A stretch of DNA of 64,000 bases from Paramacrobiotus metropolitanus (taxonomy: Eukaryota; Tardigrada; Eutardigrada; Parachela; Macrobiotidae): assembly GCF_019649055.1 (NCBI RefSeq), contig NW_026570305.1, forward strand, positions 62,001 through 126,000. Reading direction: 5' to 3'. The notes beneath the pieces are model-generated. The model worked only from the letters and a program-made list of their open reading frames with translations. It did no database searches and had not been told where the DNA came from. How positions within the stretch are numbered: the stretch's first letter is position 1; each line of letters begins with the position of its first letter. The translations under genes and the position numbers were made by a program. Positions 1 to 10,067 of this stretch are shown here, in pieces.

Positions 1-1
1 T

Positions 2-1837
2 CTAGAGTCATCTTCAGAGTCCTCTTCGGAAGATGAGTTGCCGCCTAAACCAGCTCCTGCTGGTAAAGGAAAGAGGTTGGCGGCTATGTTTACTTTAGGC
101 CTTCTAATGGCTATGTTGCCTCCGGATTGTCAAGCAGTTTTGATGACGGCATGTGACTGCCGCAATCCAGAATACAAAGGCACAGTTCAGCTAAATAATT
201 TTCACAGTTGTGGGATTCCAAAACCCAGGTTAAACGCGTCCTTAGTCCATTATAGACTTATAGAGTACAAACCAGAGGCGGAACTAATTCATGGGTATGC
301 ATGTCGGATGACCCTGAAGGTGGTAACTGTTTCGTCTTTCTGGACGGGCGGCACTGACACAGTAGGTAAAGAGGTCCAACTCAAGGTTAGTGCAGGCGAC
401 TGCTGGAATATGGTTTTTACAAATCGCTGTAAAGGCCAGTCGATGACGATAGAAAATGAAGTGCATAAATTTTGCATAACGCCGGTGGCGCAGTCAAGTT
501 ATCTTCGAACTATTCAAACGGAAGTAACGTGTTGCTTCTATGAAAAAATGACTTTCGAGCAGCATTACAATGACTTGTCCATAATGAGTCCCACCGGTAA
601 ATTGGCAAGTCATAGATTGCAAGGTTTCGCAGTGCAGCACGGCACAACATTTGTTTGGCCGAAAACGTCAGATCATGGCAGTAGCTACTGCAATTTGCAA
701 ACCGTGTATCAAGGGGTTGGGAAGCTGCATACTGACAGTCATAATGCAAGTTACTTGCATGACGCAAGAGGACAAATGGATTTCAAGCTGCTTCCCGAAT
801 TAATTAAATGTCAAGAAACAGTTTTCCCAGTTGAGTCTGAGCCGCATGTGTACATTCAAGTTGCGTCTAAACCTTTTACTAGCAAAAGTAATGATTCATT
901 GCCATCAATTGCCGCATATCTAGCAGCACACTTTAATTTTTATGAAGACCAAACTGTGAAACATTTAAATCATGTACAAGATGAGATCAAGGAGATTGAC
1001 TGTGTGGTAGATATGATGAGAATGCAGTTTGTAATGTTACTTTCGAAATTCAGCTCAGTGTTAGCCGCAAAATTTTTAAATTATCCGCCGTGCTACTCTT
1101 TGCGCTCTTACGGCCCTACTGGTATCCTGGCAAAGTGTAAAGAAGTGAGAGCTAACTTTTCGGCTACTCGTAACCCGCATTGTGGTCATCAGCCAGTGTG
1201 GAAAAATTTCACTTTAAGCCAGGATGGTGTAACTTTAACAAAACGTGGGGTTTGCGTGTTCCGCGACTCTTTTGTAAATTTTGGTGGAATCATTCATACA
1301 TACCGTAATGGCAGGTGGCAGCGAGTGGAGCCAACTCGCCAGTCTCAGTTTCTCCATGTTCGGTCAAAATTTATGGCAGTTCAGGATAACAGCAATAGCA
1401 TTTTTTCTCACGGTCTTAGAGCCGATCCCATGGAGTTAGTTCAGCTTATGGGTGAACTTAATGGGCTTGTTATCGAATCCGGAAGTGAGTCGGTTGCTAA
1501 CTATTTTGGGAACGCTTTTAACACGACGGAGGTCAAGGAACGTCACTCGATATTATCTAGAGTGCAGGCAACGTTGAGCGCGTTTGTCAGCTGTAGTCTG
1601 ATAGCTGGGTTGGCATTCTTCTTGTTTAAGTACACTCCGTTTTTTCAGTGCACCGCCAGAGCAATTTGTTTACTGGTGAGACTTTGTTGTCGTTGTTGTG
1701 CACGTATCATGTGCAAAAAGCGGAAGTCACCAGAGTGTGACCACGTTGAGGTGGTCATGGAGGATCAGAAGGGTGATAGCACCCAGGGTATGAGTCACGG
1801 TGCACTAAATGAAGTGCGGCGTGCGACTTCGCTCTGA
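2..1837 (+). CDS. Envelope-type viral glycoprotein, endogenous copy, 5' end outside window
   Basis: The frame is open from base 2, so the 5' end may lie outside the window. The first ATG in frame is at 86 and begins a good signal peptide (hydrophobic run MFTLGLLMAMLPP). Upstream of it is an acidic, Ser/Glu-rich stretch that could be the tail of a preceding polyprotein. The product has a Cys-rich ectodomain starting with a DC-x2-P-x8-L-x4-C type pattern and several N-x-S/T sites. Near the C terminus it has one strong membrane segment (about bases 1561-1650) followed by a short Cys- and basic-rich tail. This is the layout of a class I/III-like viral envelope protein, and the N-terminal pattern recalls glycoproteins of negative-strand RNA viruses and the env genes captured from them by Pao-type retroelements. 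The frame is intact over about 585 residues. Family assignment is inference; that it is an envelope-like membrane glycoprotein is well supported. Confidence 0.6.
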   Translation, partial: LESSSESSSEDELPPKPAPAGKGKRLAAMFTLGLLMAMLPPDCQAVLMTACDCRNPEYKGTVQLNNFHSCGIPKPRLNASLVHYRLIEYKPEAELIHGYACRMTLKVVTVSSFWTGGTDTVGKEVQLKVSAGDCWNMVFTNRCKGQSMTIENEVHKFCITPVAQSSYLRTIQTEVTCCFYEKMTFEQHYNDLSIMSPTGKLASHRLQGFAVQHGTTFVWPKTSDHGSSYCNLQTVYQGVGKLHTDSHNASYLHDARGQMDFKLLPELIKCQETVFPVESEPHVYIQVASKPFTSKSNDSLPSIAAYLAAHFNFYEDQTVKHLNHVQDEIKEIDCVVDMMRMQFVMLLSKFSSVLAAKFLNYPPCYSLRSYGPTGILAKCKEVRANFSATRNPHCGHQPVWKNFTLSQDGVTLTKRGVCVFRDSFVNFGGIIHTYRNGRWQRVEPTRQSQFLHVRSKFMAVQDNSNSIFSHGLRADPMELVQLMGELNGLVIESGSESVANYFGNAFNTTEVKERHSILSRVQATLSAFVSCSLIAGLAFFLFKYTPFFQCTARAICLLVRLCCRCCARIMCKKRKSPECDHVEVVMEDQKGDSTQGMSHGALNEVRRATSL

Positions 1838-2248
1838 GGGATAGCTCAATGGAAATGAATATGTAAATATGTACAAAGCTATATATTTTATAGGTACGTC
1901 CAAGGTTGTACTTTGTATGAACAAAATTATATCAAACTTATTAAACCACTAAATCTTAAAAAAAAACTACTACTTATAATATTTAGCTGCCATATGAAAT
2001 TTGGAGTTGCTCTAGTCAGACCGTCTTGCCCTTATCTTTTATTTACGTTTTAAGTTTGCATGCTAGCTCGTGCATACTAGTTATGGAACTTTCAGGGATC
2101 ATTTTTGTTTTTGTTTACAAATTTTATTTTGTATTGTGTTGGAATTTTCAGAAGTAACAGTTATTACAATTTACTTTTGTTTTGCTTAAATTTTATTATT
2201 ACTCATTTTTCTCTGCGCGAACGGCTTTCTGTGATCTCACTTGTACTG

Positions 2249-2300
2249 GTAAGCGCCTTGTGCGGGACGAAGCGCCAAGGTTGGGTGGATTTCTTTGTAG
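2249..2300 (+). other. Possible 52-nt leader intron upstream of the second virus-like ORF
   Basis: A good donor (ACTG|GTAAGC) and a pyrimidine-rich acceptor (TTTCTTTGTAG) enclose 52 nt just before the ATG at 2310. This would be a leader intron if the ORF is expressed from the host genome. No transcript evidence is available. Confidence 0.3.
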
Positions 2301-2309
2301 TCTCATCAG

Positions 2310-3164
2310 ATGACTCCACGTGAGCAGAAGCGGGCAGCTAGGACGGCGAGGCGACGACCACATTGGGTCACGTCTCAAGAGTTCATGCAGCAGCATCCAG
2401 AGCAGCAGGTTGTTCAGGTGCGGAGCGTTGTGACTATTCCCGATTGGAGTAGCCTCCTACAATTTGGGTTGGACGGGCGTCGAGGGGTCAAGGAAAAGGA
2501 CGGATCGATGCTAGTAACTGTTAGTGATTTAGCGCAGTCTGGTGCAGCGTCTGTGGGTACAATCACTGACAGTGATGCAGTTATACACCTGCTGGCGAAG
2601 GCAGAAGCTATCCTCAAGCGTGGCATTCGGACGGAAGAGATGAGGCCTCGTCGGAAGTCAATTCTCAGTATGTTGGGAGTGATACGTTCAACGCGAGAAG
2701 ATGCCAAAATGTTTATGCCTGAGGGAGCGGTATTTCGTCAGGATGGATGGCCAAATGTGTGGGAAATCAAATACATCTTCTTTGAAGATTTCGATAAATT
2801 CCAAGATCAGCATTACATTTCATACACGGGTTCTGATGGAGTCATGCGTCGCGAATGTTGGCGTGGATTTGTTTATCGCGATATGGGAAAGGATCAGTTT
2901 CGTCCAGTGCCGGAGTATCCACGGTACTTTTTTCCGTATCGCTGGTTTACTGAAAGGTTGTCGCGTGAGGACTGGAATATCCCAGGGGAATGCCATTACC
3001 CTCCCATGGACGAGCAGCGTCTTACTGCACTCTTCAGCGCCGTTAAGGGAGAGGGAGAAGAAACTGGGAAGGAGAGTGCGACACTGGAGACTTTGGATTG
3101 GACCGACGCGGACGCGGAGTGGAAGGAGATACAGGACGCCAAGATGGGACTGGAATTCGATTAA
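2310..3164 (+). CDS. Uncharacterised 284-residue protein of the virus-like block
   Basis: An intact ATG-started ORF lies 470 nt downstream of the envelope-type gene. I do not recognise its family. The N terminus is very basic (MTPREQKRAARTARRRPHW), which would suit nucleic-acid binding. The middle is mixed alpha/beta, with an aromatic-rich segment (YISYTG, YPRYFFPYRWF) around residues 170-220. The C terminus is acidic (TLDWTDADAEW). There is no signal peptide or membrane segment. A nucleocapsid- or matrix-like role would suit a small basic-headed ORF next to an envelope gene, but that is inference from position and charge only. Its stop codon overlaps the first of four hairpins. Confidence 0.5.
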   Translation: MTPREQKRAARTARRRPHWVTSQEFMQQHPEQQVVQVRSVVTIPDWSSLLQFGLDGRRGVKEKDGSMLVTVSDLAQSGAASVGTITDSDAVIHLLAKAEAILKRGIRTEEMRPRRKSILSMLGVIRSTREDAKMFMPEGAVFRQDGWPNVWEIKYIFFEDFDKFQDQHYISYTGSDGVMRRECWRGFVYRDMGKDQFRPVPEYPRYFFPYRWFTERLSREDWNIPGECHYPPMDEQRLTALFSAVKGEGEETGKESATLETLDWTDADAEWKEIQDAKMGLEFD

Positions 3165-3331
3165 CGGGTTGGTAATTTAGCGCCCGTTGGACAGTAGCGG
3201 GTTGGTTCAAGCGCCCGCTTGGATCGAGGATAAAGTTAGAAGTTAATTTGGAGAAATATCAGGTTGGCTGCCGGCGCCTGATGTTTCAAAAGTTGGTTGT
3301 GGCACATCGTGTTGGTTACCGGCGCACGATG
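3163..3331 (+). repeat. Array of four hairpins with similar loops and unrelated stems
   Basis: Four perfect hairpins follow each other. Stem AACGGG/CCCGTT at 3163-3168 and 3183-3188; AGCGGG/CCCGCT at 3196-3201 and 3214-3219; ATCAGG/CCTGAT at 3258-3263 and 3277-3282; CATCGTG/CACGATG at 3305-3311 and 3325-3331. Each loop begins TTGG and ends GCG (12-14 nt). The stems differ in sequence but stay paired, while the loop ends are constant, as expected for a conserved RNA structure. The first stem overlaps the stop codon of the preceding ORF. Confidence 0.7.
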
Positions 3332-4696
3332 CACCGTCACGATTGACTTCTGGTACGAGTAATGTGCTCATTCTTATTGCTCATTGTATTTCCTTGGATG
3401 CATCGTATGTGGATTGTTGTGCCGAGGACGTCACAGTCCAGAGAAGGAGCGTGTCACGAGTATGACTGGTTGAAGTACAGTTTGTATGGACAGTCATATC
3501 GTGATATTACCGGAAGGATCAGTGTGTATGAATCATTGCCTTATCGATTTGTATAAGTACATTGTGGACAGACAACAGACAGCAATAATCGGAGTACATA
3601 TGTATGGGTGCTGAGATTGTCCTATGAGAACCACAGGAAAAGACCAAGGAAGTGGCCAGAAAGTGTCAACCAATTAACATCGTGTTAAGTGGACTTTAAT
3701 CTCTAAAAGTGGTCGATAAAAGCTTGTCCAATGTTTTGTCTATGAGTACATATTATTTTAGAGGCGTGTCATTTGTGTGTTTTGTAAAATGCATGAAAGA
3801 TCACTGTTGAGTGTGATGGAAGAAGAGCAAGTCTGAAGAGAGTTAGTTATCACCTTCAACTGTTGGATAGTGGAATATTTTCTATGGAAGCTTTTCTATA
3901 GTCTAATAGTAGTCCAGTGATGACTGTGTTTTGATTAACTAATAAAGGTCAACGTGGTCAGGTCGATTGGGTTAGCGTCGCATCTGAGTTAGCTATTCAG
4001 TAAAGGTCATTCGCCACCATAAACCATCAGTAGCTTTACGCTATCTGACAACATAATCGTCAGGACATAATCGTGTTACTATTACAGTAAGAGTAACCCG
4101 CGTGCGCGTCTGACGCCCACGTTCAGCACTGAAAATGTACAGATGAACCGATCCAGGGAACTTATTTTCTGTTAAGTGCATTCCCAATGCCGCGCCGGTA
4201 TGGCTGGTATCACCATAATACTTAGTATGTAGAAGCAAACCTGTGTTCCTTAGAAGCAAACCTTCTTTAGAAAATTTTCCGGGCCCTGTGGATAACCACA
4301 AATCTAATGTGCATTTCGCAGCACAATATCCACTCATTTGGGTACTGGACAGTCTTGGGTTAGGCCAAGATCGAACTCACCACCGATCACCAGTCGTCAT
4401 CAACATAACGATAACGAAGTGATAAGAAACACCATTTCATCAGTATTAGTCAAAGCAAACGATCGATGCACAGTTCTAACAGCTAACCGTTCCCGTTTTC
4501 GCGATTCATCACTCGGCTGAAGATAAGATATCCATACAACAGTGACTACAAGTCTACAAATACCAGAGTAATAATTATTACTGTGGTAAGTTTACGGTTG
4601 GTTGATTTGATATTTTAACTTCACCATCTTGAACTGCTTCCATAATTCCGTTACGGTGTTGATATGAACTCATAAATGTCATAAAAAACGAGAAAG
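3332..4696. other. No convincing gene; one 64-codon ORF
   Basis: An ATG ORF at 3362-3556 encodes 64 residues with a hydrophobic start, but nothing else supports it. A weak fifth loop-like copy (TTGGGTTAGCG, closed by only CGA/TCG) lies near 3967. No LTR or polypurine tract could be identified. The rest shows no structure. Confidence 0.4.
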
Positions 4697-7600
4697 ATGA
4701 CTTTTCATGCGCGTGTTTATACAGTATATGTGTTCTGGATGGTTTATGTTTCCTTTCCAAGCTGCGAATGCATAATCGGTGGATCCGATGTGGAGTCAGT
4801 ACAACAACACTCGTTTCTGGTGGCTCTGGTAAAGCGGAAATCCGAACTGCATTGCGGCGGTACGGTGATCAGTCCCTGGTTTGTCTTAACGGCTGCACAT
4901 TGTTTCTGTGAGGAAGACGAATTCATCGACACGTGGTAAGTACTGGATGTACGCCTTTGGTGTTACGCTACCGGTGCTGCAGGTTGCACCAAATACGAGT
5001 TCCCGTGAAATATCTTGTCAATTTGACGCTTTCGTGTTCTTTTTGTCCCAGTCCAACTACCGTAGTTACCGCCGAGCATGCACGGATTTGGTCTGAAAAA
5101 GCATTCTCCCATCTCCAGCCGGTCTTGAACGTATATGTCCATCCCGAATTCAGTTGCAAAAATTTCGCTTATGCAATACCCAACGATGATGTTGCACTGT
5201 TAGAGCTCTACACTCCACTTCCAGTGAAACCCATTAGCCTGCGCTCCATACCTTGGGAGGAACGGGCCAGTCAGCGCGTGGAGTTGGTCGGATGGGGTGC
5301 AACGGGTACAGTACAGCAGTGGCAGACTGGCAGTATCTCGGTTATCAGTCGTGTGAAAGATATAAAGCATTTTTACTGTTGTGGACAGTGATAAGGCCGG
5401 CTGGCCGGGCAACTTTATACATAATCTGCGAATGGTTTGCAGTTCCCGGTGGCAAAAGTATGAGCACTATTCTGCGTACAGTAGAGACGGAAGTGGTGCC
5501 GCCGAACGAGTGCCGCGATGCAGTTCATGCGTACCAGAACTTAACGTCCAGTCCAGGGAGGGACGGCGAGGTCGCCGGCGACGATGACCACAAAACATTT
5601 GCCGACACACTGAAGTATTACGAGGAAAGACAACTTTGCACCAAAGGCTTTGTGAACAACCATCCCGCTGATTCCGCGAAAGTACGGTTGCTATTTTAAA
5701 CACGTACCTGTAATAACTATCACTACAAGTTACGCTTTCTCCTTTGGTGCCCAGTCAACGGGCTCAGCTCTATCTGGAGAAGGCGATATCTGGGTCTGTT
5801 TGCGCAGGCAAACCTGTAGAGGAAGGATAATGACTATCTGTACCATGTTTTTAATCAAAACCATAGAGAGATACATTGATGTTACGTAATCTAATCATTT
5901 CATGCTTTTATGTATAGCCTAGCATAAAACAATCATTAATTACCGCGTTTAAAACAATCTTCCGGCCGGTAAGGTAAATAGCATTAATAATAGCGCAACA
6001 TTTGGGGTGGCATGGATCCGGACGTCCTAGTTGCATGACAATACAAATATCCGCTCAGATGGCCCTCTGACAGCTAACCAATTGTGATCAAGATGTTTGC
6101 ATAAATTGTAATCACAAAAATTTTAACTGACACGTTTTTTGCAGGGTGACAGTGGCGGCCCGGTCATATTGAGAGTTCCTGGACAAGAACCAGTTTTGAT
6201 AGGAGTTATTTCCAGTAGTTTCAAGTAAGGTTACTACGAGTTCGAGTACAATACGTACGTACGTATTCGGTTTCCGCATAGACATGACCTATGGTCGCAC
6301 GACATTTTCAAGCCTTTGCTACAAAGAGACAGCTCGATGATAATATAAGGGCACAACCTTCGAACAAAAGGCCCGCTGTTTTACACAGTTTGGCTAAATT
6401 GTAGTGGAACGTCCGGCGATAGGAATAGTCCCGGAATTAACGTGAATATCACGTATTACAAGGAATGGATTGCTGGGATCATACAAGCGAGTGGTGGCTT
6501 GGACATTTTCGGTATGAGGAATGAGACTTTAGTGGACACTGCGCCAGTGCAACATTTCGTCTTCTATGCCATTGACTGGATGAAAGTGCTGGAGAGCGTC
6601 TATGCACCAATCTCCGTCTTGTTCCTATTGGCCATTTTGGCAGTGCCGAGCAAGCAACAAGACATCCATTTTCTGTCAAAACAGTGGTGGTCGAAATGGC
6701 TCAGTGTATCAGCGGGTGGCGTTACAAAAAGCACTTTGTATTATGCGACTGCTTGGATAGTACTAAAGGTTAGCAATGAACATTACATTATTATTTGTTG
6801 GTTTTCGTGTTCGACACGTGGTTTCTTAACGCTGGAGTTTACTTTCAGCTATCGGCAATTTACGCTTTGTGCATTAAAATTAATCCGTCGTTTTGGGAGG
6901 AATCTGGACGATTGGCCAATTTGTTCGTATGCTTTATCACTGAAATTCTCGTACTGGCCGCCAAATATGCATCTGTAAAATTGCTGGAGAAAGACAAGCA
7001 GATTTTTCACAATAATCCAAATTCAGGAAGTCGTACGTGGAACGTGACTTCAGCCAACCATACCATCGAGGAGATCGATATAACGAGCCATCGTGACAAG
7101 GTCATCGTGTATGTCGACCGCCTGAGGGAATTTGCAGCAATGTTTAACGACAGAAGCTGTCAACATGTCGTCATGCTAAAAGATGAATTTCTTTTCAAAA
7201 CGGCAGTGCTAGGACAGTCCATCTTACGGTTTTCAACCAACAAATGGAACGGTATGCCGCTTTATTTGGGTCGCTGTGTATTTATCGTGCCGGTAATTGT
7301 TTGCATTAACGTTTTGTAGAATCTATGCAATTTGTGCCGATGGGAACAAAGCATGCATTGACGGACGCGGGAATAGCGAACCAACCGGGAAAAAGCGTTG
7401 TCATTCGTTACGGTAGCCAGATACTGGACGGACTAGCGTACTTGCATACCAAAGGAATCGTTCACGGCGCACTGGATCTGACAACAGTGTTCGTTAATGA
7501 TGCTCACGAGATCAAAATTTTTGGGTACTTAGACAGTGTCCAGCGCAATATACTCGGAGTAACCTACAAAATGGATCCAGTTCTGTGGCAAGCCTTTATG

Positions 7601-7987
7601 TCACCGGAAAGCCTTCTCGATTTTAAACAGCCCGATGCCGCTGACCGGCAAGCCGTCCCCTGCAAAACCGATATGTGGAGCTTCGGGTGTATCATGGTTT
7701 ATCTGTTGACAGACACATTCCGATACAGTTTCGACAGAAAACACAGCCGCCGAAACTTTCGGATCAAGTTCATAAAAAACGGCAAAGATTGTGTCGTTTG
7801 TAGCCCTGGAGGTGTTCCCGAGATTGTCATGGCAAAAGGTCATCTGGATTATGACGCTATTGACAGTCCACGCCTGCGCGAAATCCTAGATAAATGCTTC
7901 TCTTTTGATCCAGCTTATCGGAATGATGCTTCGACTGTCAGACAGTCTCCTTATTTCAGAGTTTCTGCGTTGTCTGGTCACACATAA
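4697..7987 (+). CDS. Trypsin-like serine protease fused through about three TM segments to a pseudokinase
   Basis: Seven exons join in frame: 4697-4935, 5052-5305, 5443-5681, 6145-6224, 6405-6768, 6849-7251, 7320-7987, giving 748 residues. A signal-like start is followed by a chymotrypsin-fold S1 domain. The mature-type N terminus is IIGG (26-29) and the triad is complete: His68 in LTAAHC, Asp126 in NDDVALL and Ser247 in GDSGGP. An Asp at the 189 position (241) suggests cleavage after Arg/Lys; the usual Cys191 is Ala. The trypsin C-terminal helix (SPGINVNITYYKEW) follows. Then come hydrophobic segments near 336-351, 380-405 and 420-440, and a protein-kinase fold. The kinase part lacks catalysis: HRD is HGA (575-577), the Asn of that loop is Thr, and DFG is missing (KIFGYLD), but SPE and TDMWSFG are kept. 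Three segments would place the protease outside and the pseudokinase inside. A poly(A) signal lies at 8087. A gene-model fusion error is possible, but all six junction phases agree. Confidence 0.75.
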
Positions 7988-8760
7988 TATTTGTTTGCCT
8001 AGATTAAGTACAATAATTAGCGTACAGGGCCTACAGAAAGTTGTTGCTGTTTTCTTCTGCAAAGCGGGTCTGCCCGCACGCTTCCTAATAAAACTCCAGA
8101 AACAAAAATGACTGTATTACAATTTTTTTGTCGTAACGGAAGTTGAAACGCTTTCACAAGGCTACCCGAGTAGATGCCAAGAGGAGCAGCCGATTCCTGC
8201 ATTTTTACTACTCGTACACTTGCAGATATGCAGTGAGGTGGTGGGCAACTACATTTGTTGTATTACATGTAGGTCATTAAGAGAGCAGTTCGTTCTCACG
8301 CAAACAAGGCAAAGTTTACGAGCAACAACAGGAATTCAACCTGACAGATAACCGTTAGTGTTGGCGTTCACGCAACGATTAAACCTACAATCGGCAAGAT
8401 TACGTTAACTCACACTTTAAAACTGAGTGCAAAATTTGCACTGCAAATGCCTTGAATGGTCTGGTAATCAGAGCTGATTATCGATTGTTCTCGTTATTCT
8501 GCCTATCTTACTAATTTTACAGCTATCATCTAAAAGAAACACTGCACACCTTGCAGAACAAACGCTCTTTAGCTTTCGTAGCGACAGTCCATGCAATGAC
8601 TGCTGCTGCTGGTTAAGGCCTTGGTTAAGCGTCCCCTTGGAGTGCCCGCTGCAACAACAGATTCCAGTTTTGTGTTTCGATTTTGTTCTATAGTTATGCC
8701 GTGTTATATTCCAGGTTTTGTACTGTTAGTCTGTTGACTGTTACAATATCAGTGTTAGGA
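7988..8760. other. Intergenic; poly(A) signal of the upstream gene
   Basis: AATAAA at 8087-8092 suits the 3' end of the protease-pseudokinase gene. Nothing else is recognisable before the kinase start at 8761. Confidence 0.5.
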
Positions 8761-9887
8761 ATGTCAAAATCATACCAGTTTGCCGATGGACCGCGAACCT
8801 TCAACTACGACATTATCCGCCATATCGGGCGTGGTGGCGGTGGGACCGTATCGGAAGCGACAGAGATCATTGATGGGGAAGTGTCCAAGCGGCCGGTGGT
8901 GGTAAAAGAAAGTCTTTGCGCCAACACGAGTGACGAAGTACTGGAAACCATAGAGAAAAAACTGCGGCGTATTTGCCGGATTAAAAGCCCCAATGTTACC
9001 GAGTACTATCACGCTAAGGTGGATAAGTTCGTGTACGGTATAGAGACTTCTGTACAAACAGTGGTGGTGATGGAGTACTGCCCACGTAAGTCACTGGCAA
9101 ACCAAAATAAACATACATACACTATGTGTATTAGTTGATACTTATCTGTACAGTTGGAGATTTGGAAACCTACGCCAAGCTAACCATGTTATCAAACAAC
9201 GAGATCAAAGACATTATACGACAAATTTTAACCGGCCTAGTAGCCATTCACTCCCATAATGTGATCCATATGGATTTGAAGACGGCTAACATTGTCCTCG
9301 CTCACGATGACCGGCATTCACGATATGGCTTGGTGGCCAAAATAACCGACCTTGATGACCATTATGCCCTGCAAGCCAGTGTTACAAAAAGTAAGGAAGT
9401 GACCAGCAACCTAAAGGGCACGACGCACTTTATGTCGCCCGAAATGCTGGAGCTGGGAAAGGGTCAGTACCAGATCGGGAGGATGACCGACATGTGGAGT
9501 ATGGGCTGCATAATCGTGGAACTGTACCGTAATAACCAACCCTTTCGCTTCGTCCAGACGATAAATGGAATGCCAAATCCCGCAACCGTTTTGCTGGTTG
9601 ACGAAGTTAATCTACCGAGCGCCATCGAAAATTTTGTACGCAGTGGTGGAATCCCCGAGCTTCCCCTGGAAATACCAGATGTGGCTAGAACGATGATGGA
9701 GAAGTGTTTCGAAAGAGATCCGGCTAAACGGATGAGCCCAGTGGATATGTTGCATAGTGTGTGGTTCGAGAATGCAGATGCTCCGTATGTTCCAAAACCT
9801 GGTACCGTTAGAGGAGGTAAGCTAGTATTAGCAGATTTTATGCAAAGCAAGCGTAAAAAGATAAAACTTTTTTATCGATCTGCATAA
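8761..9887 (+). CDS. Small protein kinase with DLD in place of DFG
   Basis: Two exons, 8761-9085 and 9154-9887, joined at phase 1, give 352 residues, essentially a bare kinase domain. Visible motifs are the glycine loop (IGRGGGGTV), the beta-3 lysine (VVVKES), a C-helix Glu region, and a catalytic loop with Asp and Asn (HMDLKTANI). The magnesium motif is TDLDDH instead of DFG. Further on are TTHFMSPEM, TDMWSMGC and a C-lobe ending in ERDPAKRMSP. Catalytic Lys, Asp and Asn are kept, so it may be active, but the DFG glycine is replaced by Asp. The intron lies just after the hinge (MEYCP), the same place and phase as in the kinases at 11390-12540 and 31920-34608. The general fold is STE/MAP3K-like. 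The substrate is unknown. The ATG at 8761 is chosen because the frame further upstream has no ATG. Confidence 0.85.
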
Positions 9888-10067
9888 TCGAGGGTGTACT
9901 CGTACTCTGTATACTGTACATAAATCATATCAGTGGTACCGTTAGCATGTTAAAGTTTAAAAACACGTAATTATAAAGTGCACGCATCCCGAAGGTTTTC
10001 TTAGGGTTTCTTGAGTTTCTTCGATACTTGTACTGTTACTACACGTGAGAGTCTAATGAAGTGAAAA

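Noticed and set aside
4041-4337. Minus-strand ORF of 98 codons upstream of the protease gene
   Set aside because: No family features, no splice support, and amino-acid composition typical of chance frames.
6250-6270. Palindromic TACGTACGTACGTA in the protease gene intron
   Set aside because: It is a short simple repeat with no further structure.
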